Part shown: piece by piece, positions 1 to 7,098 of the stretch
How the letters are laid out: every line of letters starts with the position of its first letter
Numbering within the stretch: the stretch's first letter is position 1
Source of the DNA: DASXRA01 sp036502575
Lineage (GTDB): Bacteria; Actinomycetota; Actinomycetes; Mycobacteriales; Jatrophihabitantaceae
DNA: 64,000 nucleotides
Reading direction: 5' to 3'
Assembly: GCA_036502575.1 (NCBI GenBank)
Contig: DASXYL010000050.1
Location: 1 to 64,000 of the forward strand
The notes under the pieces: model-generated
Databases searched by the model: none
What the model was told of the DNA's origin: nothing
The model's input: the letters and a program-made list of their open reading frames with translations, nothing else
Program-made: the position numbers and the translations under genes

Positions 1-63
1 ACCGACCCCCTGAGCCAGGGCAGCCGCCATCCGCACATCCACCGCAACCACCGATCCGGCCAT
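1..63 (-). CDS. IS481-family transposase, N-terminal end only (runs off the left edge)
   Basis: The minus strand reads 21 codons from an ATG at 63 to the window edge (MAGSVVAVDVRMAAALAQGVG). The segment VDVRMAAALAQGVG resembles the start of IS481 transposases, which precedes their helix-turn-helix. Directly upstream, at 89-136, lie two copies of a repeat typical of an IS end, which supports the assignment. Only the extreme N-terminus is visible, so intactness cannot be judged. A chance ORF is possible. Confidence 0.5.
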   Translation of the reverse strand, partial: MAGSVVAVDVRMAAALAQGVG

Positions 64-88
64 GGACAGCAGCCCACAGCACGCCAGG

Positions 89-136
89 TGTCAGCGATGT
101 CCCGAGACATCAATCTGTCAGCGAAGTCCTGAGATA
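89..136. repeat. Tandem 21-bp repeats at the presumed right end of the IS481-like element
   Basis: Two 21-mers start at 89 and 116, both of the form TGTCAGCGA-N-GTCC-N-GAGA-N-A, and differ at three positions. They lie just outside the start of the transposase fragment at 1-63. Closely spaced repeats of this TGTC..GAGA type are familiar at actinobacterial IS481 ends. The element therefore probably ends near 136-140. The other end and any target duplication are outside the window. Confidence 0.5.
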
Positions 137-533
137 CGACAACGGCAGCACGCCTGTCTACCCTGATTCCCCTGCAAAATAAGGAGAATCTCAGGGAAGC
201 GGAGAGGCGGAGACGGAAGGGGCCGGAGGTCGGGAACGGAAGGGTTCAGAGGTCGGGAACGGAAGAGTTGAGCGCGAGCTGGGAGAAGAGGAAGCAGGAA
301 AGCGCGAGGGCACGAGACCGAGCGAGCTAGGAGGAGAGAGCGGCAGCGCGAATCGGCAACGGAGACCGAGCAGGTGGAAGTCCCTCCGTCGGCGCGTTTT
401 CAATCCGAGCGCGCCGTAAGTCGGCAGCGCAGAGGCGCGAAGAGGGGAACCGAGCCGCGCTCCAGGGCGCCGGAAGCACGTGCTCGGCTACGGTCGGGAC
501 GCGACACCACTTTGCTGCCGAGCCGGAGGGCAC
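137..533. other. Gene-free, purine-rich leader region
   Basis: No credible gene is visible between the IS end and the hemerythrin gene. Roughly 195-350 is strongly purine-biased on the plus strand. It contains a direct repeat AGGTCGGGAACGGAAG at 227-242 and 250-265. Longer open frames here have abnormal composition (Arg/Ser/Pro-rich) and no ribosome binding site. Confidence 0.5.
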
Positions 534-1076
534 ATGGACATCACCCAGCTGATTCTCGACGATCACCACGAGCAGCGTCGGTTGTTCGCATTGCTCGAGC
601 AGGTCGACCCATCGGACACCGGCGGGCTGGACGCGATCTGGCAGCGGCTGGCCGCTTTCCTCGAGGTGCACGCCGAGGCGGAGGAAGAGCTCTTCTATCC
701 GGCCTTGCTGCACCTGGGCAAAGGAGTGGACGAGCGGCATCCTCCCGAGGAGGAGACCGAGGACGCCATCAAGGATCACAACGAGATCCGGGACGCTGTC
801 GCCGAGACGATCCACCACGAGGTCGGCTCGGACGGATGGTTCGCGGCGGTGGCGGAGGCGAACAAGGCGAACGGCGACCACATGGCCGAGGAGGAACGCG
901 AGGGGCTGACCGACTTTCGCCGGCACGCGTCGTTGTCAACCCGCCATGAGCTGGGGGTTGCGTTCGCGACGTTCGAGGCTCGTCACGTGCTGGGCGTCGA
1001 GCCGGTGGACAAGGACCCGGAGGAGTACATCGATGCCAACCTGCGGGGCGAGCAACGTCCACCGGACGGCGCTTGA
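534..1076 (+). CDS. Hemerythrin HHE-domain protein
   Basis: A 180-residue cytoplasmic protein, predicted all-helical. It shows the metal-ligand pattern of HHE hemerythrin-like proteins: DHHEQ at 10-14, H46-xxx-E50, DHNE at 81-84 and H116-xxx-E120. Such proteins bind a di-iron centre and are linked to oxygen, nitric oxide or oxidative-stress handling; the actual ligand here is unknown. The ATG at 534 is preceded by GGAGGG, so it is preferred over an upstream in-frame start at 480. The C-terminus carries a short extension (HVLGVEPVDKDPEEYIDANL) beyond the helical bundle. The downstream oxidoreductase starts 60 bp later on the same strand, so co-transcription is possible. Confidence 0.8.
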   Translation: MDITQLILDDHHEQRRLFALLEQVDPSDTGGLDAIWQRLAAFLEVHAEAEEELFYPALLHLGKGVDERHPPEEETEDAIKDHNEIRDAVAETIHHEVGSDGWFAAVAEANKANGDHMAEEEREGLTDFRRHASLSTRHELGVAFATFEARHVLGVEPVDKDPEEYIDANLRGEQRPPDGA

Positions 1077-1136
1077 CTTGAAGTGCGGTTGAGGTCGCAA
1101 GGTTAGAAGCATCCCGAGATTGCGGAGGTGCGACCC

Positions 1137-2111
1137 GTGCGTGCGGCAGTGGTGACCAGGTTCGGCGGACCCGAAGTGTTCGCGGTGGCCGAACATCCGG
1201 ATCCGATCCCCGGTCGCGGCGAGGTCGTGATCGACGTCGAGATCGCGGACACCCTGTGGCTGGAGACCCGCATCCGCTCCGGTGCCGGCCAGGACTACTG
1301 GCCGAGTCGTCCGCCCTACGTGCCCGGCAACGGGGTCGCGGGACGGGTGATGCAGGTCGGCCAGGATGTCGATCCGACGCTGGGCGGGGCCAGGGTGGTT
1401 GCGCACACGGGCAACGAGGGCGGATACGCCGATCGGATCGTCGTGCCGGCCGATGTCGTCTCGATCGTGCCGGACGGGTTGGACCTGAGCGTGGCGGCCG
1501 CCTTGTTGCACGACGGTCCGACGGCCCTCGCGTTGTTCGACATCACCAAGATCGGCCGCGACGACACGGTGGTGGTTGTCGGCGCCAGCGGCGGGCTGGG
1601 CATCCTGTCGGTGCAGCTCGGACTGGTGCGTGCGGCGACGACCGTCGCCGTGGCCCGAGGGGCGAAACTGGCACGGATCCGCGAGCTCGGACCGGATGTC
1701 GTCGTGGATTCCGACCAGCCGGACTGGACCCAGCAGATTCGCGCGGCGCTGCCCGAGGCGGGAGCGGATGTCGTGCTCGACAACATCGGCGGGGCCCTCG
1801 GCGAGGCGAGCTTCGCACTCGTCGCGCCGGGTGGGCGGTTCTCCGCCCACGGCACACCGAGCGGCCGCTTCGCGGAGATCGACCGGCGCGCAGCGCAGCG
1901 CGACGGCATCACTGTCACGGGCATCGAAGCCGTCCAGATGTCGGACGCCGACCTGAAGCGTTACACGGACCTGGCGCTGCGCGAAGCGGCCGCCGGCGTG
2001 ATCGAGCCGGTCATAGGTCAGACCTTCCCGCTCGCAGAAGCAAGTGCCGCACATGCCGCGATCGAGGGCCGCCATGTCTTCGGAAAGACTCTGCTCACCA
2101 CGCGCTGGTGA
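1137..2111 (+). CDS. Zinc-independent MDR oxidoreductase (quinone oxidoreductase-like)
   Basis: A 324-residue medium-chain dehydrogenase/reductase. An N-terminal GroES-like fold (RAAVVTRFGGPEVF) precedes a Rossmann domain with the NADPH motif GASGGLG at about 149-155. The structural and catalytic zinc cysteines of alcohol dehydrogenases are absent, which fits the NADPH:quinone oxidoreductase branch. The substrate is unknown. The GTG at 1137 has a well-spaced CGGAGG at 1123-1128; an in-frame GTG at 1128 overlaps that site and is less likely. The gene ends tail-to-tail with the TetR gene: both stop codons sit in one TGATCA (2109-2114). Control of this gene by that regulator is possible but not shown. 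Confidence 0.85.
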   Translation: MRAAVVTRFGGPEVFAVAEHPDPIPGRGEVVIDVEIADTLWLETRIRSGAGQDYWPSRPPYVPGNGVAGRVMQVGQDVDPTLGGARVVAHTGNEGGYADRIVVPADVVSIVPDGLDLSVAAALLHDGPTALALFDITKIGRDDTVVVVGASGGLGILSVQLGLVRAATTVAVARGAKLARIRELGPDVVVDSDQPDWTQQIRAALPEAGADVVLDNIGGALGEASFALVAPGGRFSAHGTPSGRFAEIDRRAAQRDGITVTGIEAVQMSDADLKRYTDLALREAAAGVIEPVIGQTFPLAEASAAHAAIEGRHVFGKTLLTTRW

Positions 2112-2738
2112 TCAGCCGCGACGACCGGCGGCCGAAGACCGTACCGGGACGTACGGCCGGTGCTGCTGAATCAGCACCCGCGCCATGTCTTGCGCGCGCC
2201 GAGCGGCCCGGCGGTCGCCCTCGATGGCCGCGATGATGGACCCTTCCATCAGGATGTGAAACGACTTGGCGAAGTCCTCGGGATCGGTCAGTCCGGCCGC
2301 GGCCGCGCGGCGCGCAACGATGGCTCGGATGTTGGCGAGATGGCGCACGCACGCCTGGCCGACCGGATGATCGGTGCCCATCTCGAGCAGCACGCTCATG
2401 AACGAGCACTCCTTGAAGGACTCGTTCCGGTGGTACCACTCGTCGAGCAGGTCGAAGGTGGCGAGCAGTTGGCCCTCGGGATCGTCGGCCCGCTTGGCGG
2501 AACCGGCCTCGAGGAAGTCGAGTGTCCACCGCTGCTCCCGACGTTCGAGGAAGGCCAGCGCGAGGTCGTTCTTCGACCGGAAATGCTTGTAGAGGGTTGC
2601 CTTGGCCACACTGGACCGGGCGATCACTTCGTCGACGCCGACAGCTCGTATACCGCGCTGCGTGAACAATTCGTACGCGGTGTCCAGGATCTGCTCACGG
2701 GCGGAGCGCCGCGGCAGTGGGCTTGGCGTAGCAGTCAT
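2112..2738 (-). CDS. TetR/AcrR-family transcriptional repressor
   Basis: A 208-residue DNA-binding regulator. The N-terminal helix-turn-helix lies at about 35-56 (SSVAKATLYKHFRSK is the recognition part). The variable ligand-binding C-terminal half ends in an Arg-rich tail. TetR proteins repress until a small ligand binds the C-terminal domain. A near-perfect inverted repeat 25 bp upstream of the ATG is a good candidate operator, so autorepression is likely. The gene is convergent with the oxidoreductase at 1137-2111 and divergent from the STAS gene at 2929. The ligand is unknown. Confidence 0.9.
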   Translation of the reverse strand: MTATPSPLPRRSAREQILDTAYELFTQRGIRAVGVDEVIARSSVAKATLYKHFRSKNDLALAFLERREQRWTLDFLEAGSAKRADDPEGQLLATFDLLDEWYHRNESFKECSFMSVLLEMGTDHPVGQACVRHLANIRAIVARRAAAAGLTDPEDFAKSFHILMEGSIIAAIEGDRRAARRAQDMARVLIQQHRPYVPVRSSAAGRRG

Positions 2739-2762
2739 AGGTATGACCGCAACGTACCCATA

Positions 2763-2778
2763 GACAGACCTGTCTGTC
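2763..2778. promoter_or_regulatory. TetR operator-like inverted repeat
   Basis: GACAGAC-CT-GTCTGTC has perfect 7-bp arms and a 2-bp centre, in the spacer upstream of the TetR gene (ATG at 2738). Size, symmetry and position are typical of TetR-family autoregulatory operators. It could also affect the divergent STAS gene. Confidence 0.7.
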
Positions 2779-2928
2779 CATGGTACGAACGTAGCGAGAG
2801 GATGTGCTGCTCACGCGGTGGCGGTCCGGTTCCGAACGGGTCGCGAATGGCGTCGGACCGGCGCGTGCGTGGCGGCAGCGGCTCAGACAGCAGCCGCGTC
2901 CTCCGCCCGGGAGGGTAGGGAGTTCCGC

Positions 2929-3375
2929 ATGCTGCCACGCATTCACCCGTCAAGTACCGAACGGTCGAGCGACTCGAAAAGCGGGACGTCGCTGACCACG
3001 ATCCGCCAAGACCGAACCCGAACACTGGTGCGCGCCGCCGGCGAGTGGGATCTCGCCAATGCCGACGTACTCGCCGATGCGCTCGCCGAGCACGAGCGGG
3101 CCGGACGGCGCTTCGTGCGCCTGGACGTCAGCGCCGTGACGTTCCTCGACGGCACCTGCCTCGAGGTGCTCGCGGCGGCCCACGTACGGCTGCTCGGCGC
3201 CCGAGGCACGCTCGTCCTCACCGGCGTGCCGGCGCGGATCATGCGCCTGCTGAACCTCGCGGGGTTGGCGCAGGTGCTGTTCACCACGAGCCTGAGCGAC
3301 GTGGATGTCCACCCGGACCGCCTGATCGTGCCGCGGCGGACTTCTGTCGTGCGGCCGATGGTTCGACCGGCCTGA
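2929..3375 (+). CDS. STAS-domain anti-sigma factor antagonist
   Basis: A 148-residue protein with a STAS fold from about residue 22. It matches SpoIIAA/RsbV-type antagonists, which release sigma factors by binding their anti-sigma kinase. The phosphorylation loop reads FLDGTCLEVL: the usual Ser is Thr (T76), following D74-G75, so phospho-switching could still occur. The ATG at 2929 has GGGAG about 7 nt upstream; a start at 2818 would add 37 low-complexity residues and is rejected. The gene is monocistronic, closed by a strong hairpin at 3387-3421. The partner kinase could be the RsbW-like protein at 26839 or one elsewhere. Confidence 0.8.
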   Translation: MLPRIHPSSTERSSDSKSGTSLTTIRQDRTRTLVRAAGEWDLANADVLADALAEHERAGRRFVRLDVSAVTFLDGTCLEVLAAAHVRLLGARGTLVLTGVPARIMRLLNLAGLAQVLFTTSLSDVDVHPDRLIVPRRTSVVRPMVRPA

Positions 3376-3386
3376 CCTAAGGCGTC

Positions 3387-3421
3387 ACGGGTCGCTGGCG
3401 GGCAGGCCGTCAGCGACCCGT
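3387..3421. terminator. Bidirectional hairpin terminator
   Basis: A perfect 11-bp stem (ACGGGTCGCTG with CAGCGACCCGT) and 13-nt loop lie between the convergent STAS and beta-galactosidase genes. There is no T-run, as is common in actinobacteria. Confidence 0.75.
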
Positions 3422-3436
3422 CGCGCAGCACCGCGG

Positions 3437-6214
3437 TCAGGCATCGAGGGGCCGCAGCCGCACCGTCCAGGTCGCCGGCGCGGCGGGCAGCTCGTACTGC
3501 GGCAGCACTCCGGGTCCGCACGATGCGGTGCCGATCCCGTTCTGGGCCAGATCGATGTTGACGTAGACCTCGTCGCGCGGGACCAGGTCCGTGGGGTGGC
3601 GCGCTGCGTCGAGGTCCTCGGTGGTCCAGCGGCGCACGGTCAGCTCGAACGTCGGGTCGCCGTCGATCCGGATGCCGCCGTCCGGGCCCCTCAGCTCGGC
3701 CCACCGAACCAGGCGCCGATTGCCGTTCTCCTGGGGGAACGCGTACGGCGTCTGCAGGTCGTCGACCGTTCGCCGGAACCGGCCGACGCGCGCCGCCTGG
3801 GCGCTGTCGACGTAGGACTCGCCCGGCCCGGCGCCGAACCAGTCGACGTCGGCGACGCTCGCCGGCAACACCATGCGCAGGCCCAGCCGGGGGAGTGGCA
3901 CCGTCCAGTCGCTGTCCGGCTCGACCTCGATGGTGAGGACGAGCGCTGCCCCGTCGGCCGTCCACCGGTACGTCGTCAGCATCCCCACGTCGGTGGCTGC
4001 CGGGGCGACCCGGCTTCGCACCACGAAGCCGTCGTCGGCCCACTGCTGCTCGATCACCCGATGGGTCAGCCGATGCAGGCCGAGCTCGCGCCAGGGTGTC
4101 GCTACGGACGGGCCGTAGACGGCGGTGTCGTTGTCGGTCGGCGCCCGCCACAGATCCAGCCGCGGGCCTCGTACCGCAAGGGCGCCCAGTCGGGTCAGCT
4201 CGGGACCGTCGAACAGCGCCGGGTCGAGACGCCCGGCCGGCGCCGGTGGCGGCGGGGCCGGCGTGACCTGCCGTTGCCCGAACGCGAGCTCGTGCTCCGC
4301 GGGCGCCCACGGCAGGTCGCGCGCCAGCACGGCCCGTACGGTCAGCCAGCTCTCGGCGTCGGCGGGCCCGAGTCGCGGCGGCGCCAGCTTGATCGTTTCC
4401 CCCGGCTCGACAAGGGGCACATCCAGTTCGCTCTCGGCGACAGCCACGCCCTCCACCTCGTGCGTCCAGACGAACCGCAGGTGGGCTGTGTCGGCGAAGT
4501 CGTACCGGTTCGTGATCACGACCTCGTCCTCGATAGCGATGTGAATCGGCGCGAGCACCGCCTTGTACTCCACCAGTCCGGGCGAGGGCGTGCGGTCGGC
4601 GAAGAGCAGGCCGTCCATGACGAAGTTGCCGTCGTGCAGCGGCTCGCCGAAGTCGCCGCCGTAGGCGAAGTACTCGTGCCCGTCCGCCGTACGCTGGCGT
4701 ATGCCGTGGTCGATCCACTCCCAGACGAAGCCGCCCTGGCAGCGGGGGTAGGTCTCGAACAGCTGCTGATACTCCAGCAAGCCACCCGGTCCGTTGCCCA
4801 TCGCGTGCCCGTACTCGCACAGCACGAACGGCAGCCCGCGCCGGTGCGCGTCGAGGGACGGATCGCTCGTCGTCGGCTCGTCGTACCGGCCGATGGCGTC
4901 CACCTCGGCGTGCGTTGCATACATGCGGCTGTACACGTCGACGTAACCGGAGTCCCGGTCGCCCTCGTAGTGCACGGGCCGGCTCGGATCGCGGTCGTGT
5001 ACCCAGGCTGACATCGCCGCGAGATTCTGCCCGACCCCGCACTCGTTGCCGAGTGACCACATGACGATCGACGGGTGGTTCTTGTCGCGTTCGACGGTGC
5101 GCTGCATCCGGTCCAGCAGCGCCGGCTGCCAGCGCTGGTCGTCGGCCGGGTTGCGGCGCCAATCGACGATGGTGAAGCCGTGTGTCTCGAGGTCGCACTC
5201 GTCGACGACGTAGAGCCCGTACTCGTCGCACAGCGCGAGGAAGTCCGGATGCGGCGGGTAGTGGCTGGCGCGGACCGCGTTGATGTTGTGCTGCTTCATC
5301 AGCCGGACGTCGGCCAGCATGTCATCGGCGGTCACGGCCCGGCCGCGGTCGGGGTTCCACTCGTGCCGGTTGACGCCGCGGAACTGGATGGGTCGGCCGT
5401 TGACCCTCAGCAGCCCGTCGCGGATCTCGACGGTGCGGAACCCGAAACGCAACGCGAGGCGCTCGCCATCTGTGTGCAGCACGCCGTCGTAGAGGCGGGG
5501 TTGTTCAGCGGACCACGGCTCGACGGCCGCGATCCGGTGCGGCCCGGCGGCCGGGACCTCGACCAGCCCGAGCTCGGGGACGGACAGCCGCGCGGGGACG
5601 TCCGTGTCGACCCGCAGCGTGCCGGCCTCGGTTGCGTCGTCGTAGTCGGCGTGGACGAAGAAGTCGTCGATGGCGCCGGCCGGGCGGGCGATCAGGGCGA
5701 CGTCGCGGAAGATGCCGGACAGCCACCACATGTCCTGGTCCTCGAGGTAGCTCGCCGACGACCACTGGTGGACGCGCACCGTGAGGGTGTTGCCGGTCGG
5801 ACGCAGTAGCCCGCCCACGTCGAACTCGGTGGGGAGCCGACTGCCGGTCGACCAGCCGAGCTCGGTGTCGTTGAGCCACGCGGTGAACGCCGAGTCGACG
5901 CCGAGGAAGCGCAGAACGGCCCCACCGCTGGGCCAGTCGCTTGGCAGGTCGAACGAGCGCCGGTACTCGCCGGTCGGATTCTCGTCCGGGACGTTGGGCG
6001 GGTCGACCGGGAACGGGTAACGCACGTTGGTGTAGGCGGGTGCGCCGTGGCCCTGCAGCTGCCAGTGCCCCGGTACCTCGATGGACGTCTCGGGCCGGCC
6101 ATCGAGCCGAAACCGCCATGTCCCGTTCAGATCGACGTGCGCGGCGTCCGACGTCGTATAGGCGCGCGGCGCCCGCCGTCCCGCGCCCGGCTCATAGCTG
6201 GTCAGCGTGCTCAT
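3437..6214 (-). CDS. lacZ: Beta-galactosidase, GH2 family (LacZ-type)
   Basis: A 925-residue cytoplasmic glycosidase with no signal peptide. It has the LacZ order: sugar-binding jelly roll, Ig-like domain, TIM barrel (from about 275), second Ig-like domain and small-chain beta-sandwich. The acid/base Glu is E391 in WSLGNECG and the nucleophile is E467 in LCEYGHAMGN. RGVNRHEWNP and HYPPH are conserved barrel motifs. At 925 residues it is shorter than the E. coli enzyme (about 1023) but complete at both ends. It would hydrolyse imported beta-galactosides. The start ATG overlaps the stop of the GntR gene (ATGA), so the two are translationally coupled. The divergent sialidase/importer operon suggests galactose removal from the same glycans. 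Confidence 0.93.
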   Translation of the reverse strand: MSTLTSYEPGAGRRAPRAYTTSDAAHVDLNGTWRFRLDGRPETSIEVPGHWQLQGHGAPAYTNVRYPFPVDPPNVPDENPTGEYRRSFDLPSDWPSGGAVLRFLGVDSAFTAWLNDTELGWSTGSRLPTEFDVGGLLRPTGNTLTVRVHQWSSASYLEDQDMWWLSGIFRDVALIARPAGAIDDFFVHADYDDATEAGTLRVDTDVPARLSVPELGLVEVPAAGPHRIAAVEPWSAEQPRLYDGVLHTDGERLALRFGFRTVEIRDGLLRVNGRPIQFRGVNRHEWNPDRGRAVTADDMLADVRLMKQHNINAVRASHYPPHPDFLALCDEYGLYVVDECDLETHGFTIVDWRRNPADDQRWQPALLDRMQRTVERDKNHPSIVMWSLGNECGVGQNLAAMSAWVHDRDPSRPVHYEGDRDSGYVDVYSRMYATHAEVDAIGRYDEPTTSDPSLDAHRRGLPFVLCEYGHAMGNGPGGLLEYQQLFETYPRCQGGFVWEWIDHGIRQRTADGHEYFAYGGDFGEPLHDGNFVMDGLLFADRTPSPGLVEYKAVLAPIHIAIEDEVVITNRYDFADTAHLRFVWTHEVEGVAVAESELDVPLVEPGETIKLAPPRLGPADAESWLTVRAVLARDLPWAPAEHELAFGQRQVTPAPPPPAPAGRLDPALFDGPELTRLGALAVRGPRLDLWRAPTDNDTAVYGPSVATPWRELGLHRLTHRVIEQQWADDGFVVRSRVAPAATDVGMLTTYRWTADGAALVLTIEVEPDSDWTVPLPRLGLRMVLPASVADVDWFGAGPGESYVDSAQAARVGRFRRTVDDLQTPYAFPQENGNRRLVRWAELRGPDGGIRIDGDPTFELTVRRWTTEDLDAARHPTDLVPRDEVYVNIDLAQNGIGTASCGPGVLPQYELPAAPATWTVRLRPLDA

Positions 6215-6927
6215 TCGGCTCCCGGTCGCCCCTCGCCGAAACCACCGTACTGGCCGGCCCTGATGCGCTTGCGGACCTCTCGGAAATGCCGATGCACCGC
6301 CTCGGCGGCGACGTCGGCGTCGCGGCTGACGAGTGCGTCGATGATCACCTGGTGCCGCCGGGCGGTGCTGCGCGGTGTCGACGCCGGGCGGCCGAGCTCA
6401 CCCTCGGCGGTCCGGTACACGTCCCAGAACAGGCCGATCAGTTCCCGGGCGAGATCGAAGCCGGCCTCGGCGCAGATCAGATCGTGGAACTCCCGATCGG
6501 CCAGCTCAGCATCGCGGCCGCCAGCCTTCATCCGCGCGACGCAGGACTCGAGCTGCTCGATCAGCTCCGGGCGGTGCTCGCCGGCCACCCGGCGAGTCAG
6601 CTCGGTTTCGATCATCTCGCGCACCTCGAGCAGATCACGCAACCGCCCGACGTCGGTGGTGCCGCGCGACTTCGTCCGGAAGAGCAACCACGTCTGCAGA
6701 GCCTCGGGGCCGGCCGCTCCGACGAAGGTGCCGTACCCGTGCCGCACGTCGACGATCTCCAGTGCCTGCAGGGCTTTGATCGCCTCGCGGATCGAGTTGC
6801 GGCTCACCCCGATGTCGCGCATCAGACTGATCTCGGTCGGCAGGGGTGCGCCTTGGGGGAGTCCGCGCTCGACGATCAGGTTCACGATCTGCTTGCTGAT
6901 CTCGTCACTGCGCTGAGGTCGAGCCAA
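6211..6927 (-). CDS. GntR-family regulator, FadR/FCD subfamily
   Basis: A 238-residue regulator. The winged helix at the N-terminus (LMRDIGVSRNSIREAIKALQ, then the wing VRHGYGTFV) is followed by a helical FCD ligand-binding domain with D/E-R-E-F-H metal and effector residues (ADREFHDLI). It ends in an ATGA overlap with lacZ. The 171-bp gap to the divergent ABC operon contains two copies of AGGACATCCTACGTC that look like its operators. It is therefore the likely switch for both lacZ and the sialoglycan operon, presumably with a sugar acid or sugar-phosphate effector (inference). Confidence 0.9.
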   Translation of the reverse strand: MARPQRSDEISKQIVNLIVERGLPQGAPLPTEISLMRDIGVSRNSIREAIKALQALEIVDVRHGYGTFVGAAGPEALQTWLLFRTKSRGTTDVGRLRDLLEVREMIETELTRRVAGEHRPELIEQLESCVARMKAGGRDAELADREFHDLICAEAGFDLARELIGLFWDVYRTAEGELGRPASTPRSTARRHQVIIDALVSRDADVAAEAVHRHFREVRKRIRAGQYGGFGEGRPGAE

Positions 6928-6958
6928 TGCCGCCTCCCAGATGTGAACGCCGGCCGGG

Positions 6959-6973
6959 AGGACATCCTACGTC
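6959..6973. promoter_or_regulatory. Putative GntR operator, copy 1
   Basis: AGGACATCCTACGTC contains the inverted repeat AGGA-CA-TCCT. It is identical over 15 bp to a second copy 70 bp away. It sits about 32 bp upstream of the GntR start, suiting autorepression. FadR-type proteins commonly bind short palindromes of this size. Confidence 0.55.
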
Positions 6974-7027
6974 ATGTGACGAGACTCTTGACCGACACGC
7001 GTCAGCAACCTAGCCTTTACCGAGACT

Positions 7028-7050
7028 TAGGACATCCTACGTCCTACGTC
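7028..7050. promoter_or_regulatory. Putative GntR operator, copy 2
   Basis: TAGGA-CA-TCCTA (7028-7039) is a 5-bp-arm inverted repeat inside the second copy of AGGACATCCTACGTC. It is followed by a further CTACGTC. It lies about 50-70 bp upstream of the binding-protein gene, a typical place for repression of that operon. Confidence 0.55.
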
Positions 7051-7098
7051 GACCGGTAGACGCTCACTCCGTCGATGACGACACGGTCAGGAGACGCA

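Noticed and set aside
936..2075. Long minus-strand ORF (379 codons) opposite the oxidoreductase
   Set aside because: Composition is His/Arg/Asp-rich without any domain, typical of a shadow of a GC-rich gene; the plus-strand gene has clear MDR motifs and a ribosome binding site.
2160..2918. 252-codon plus-strand ORF across the TetR gene
   Set aside because: It crosses the TetR operator and promoter region and lacks any domain; antisense shadow.
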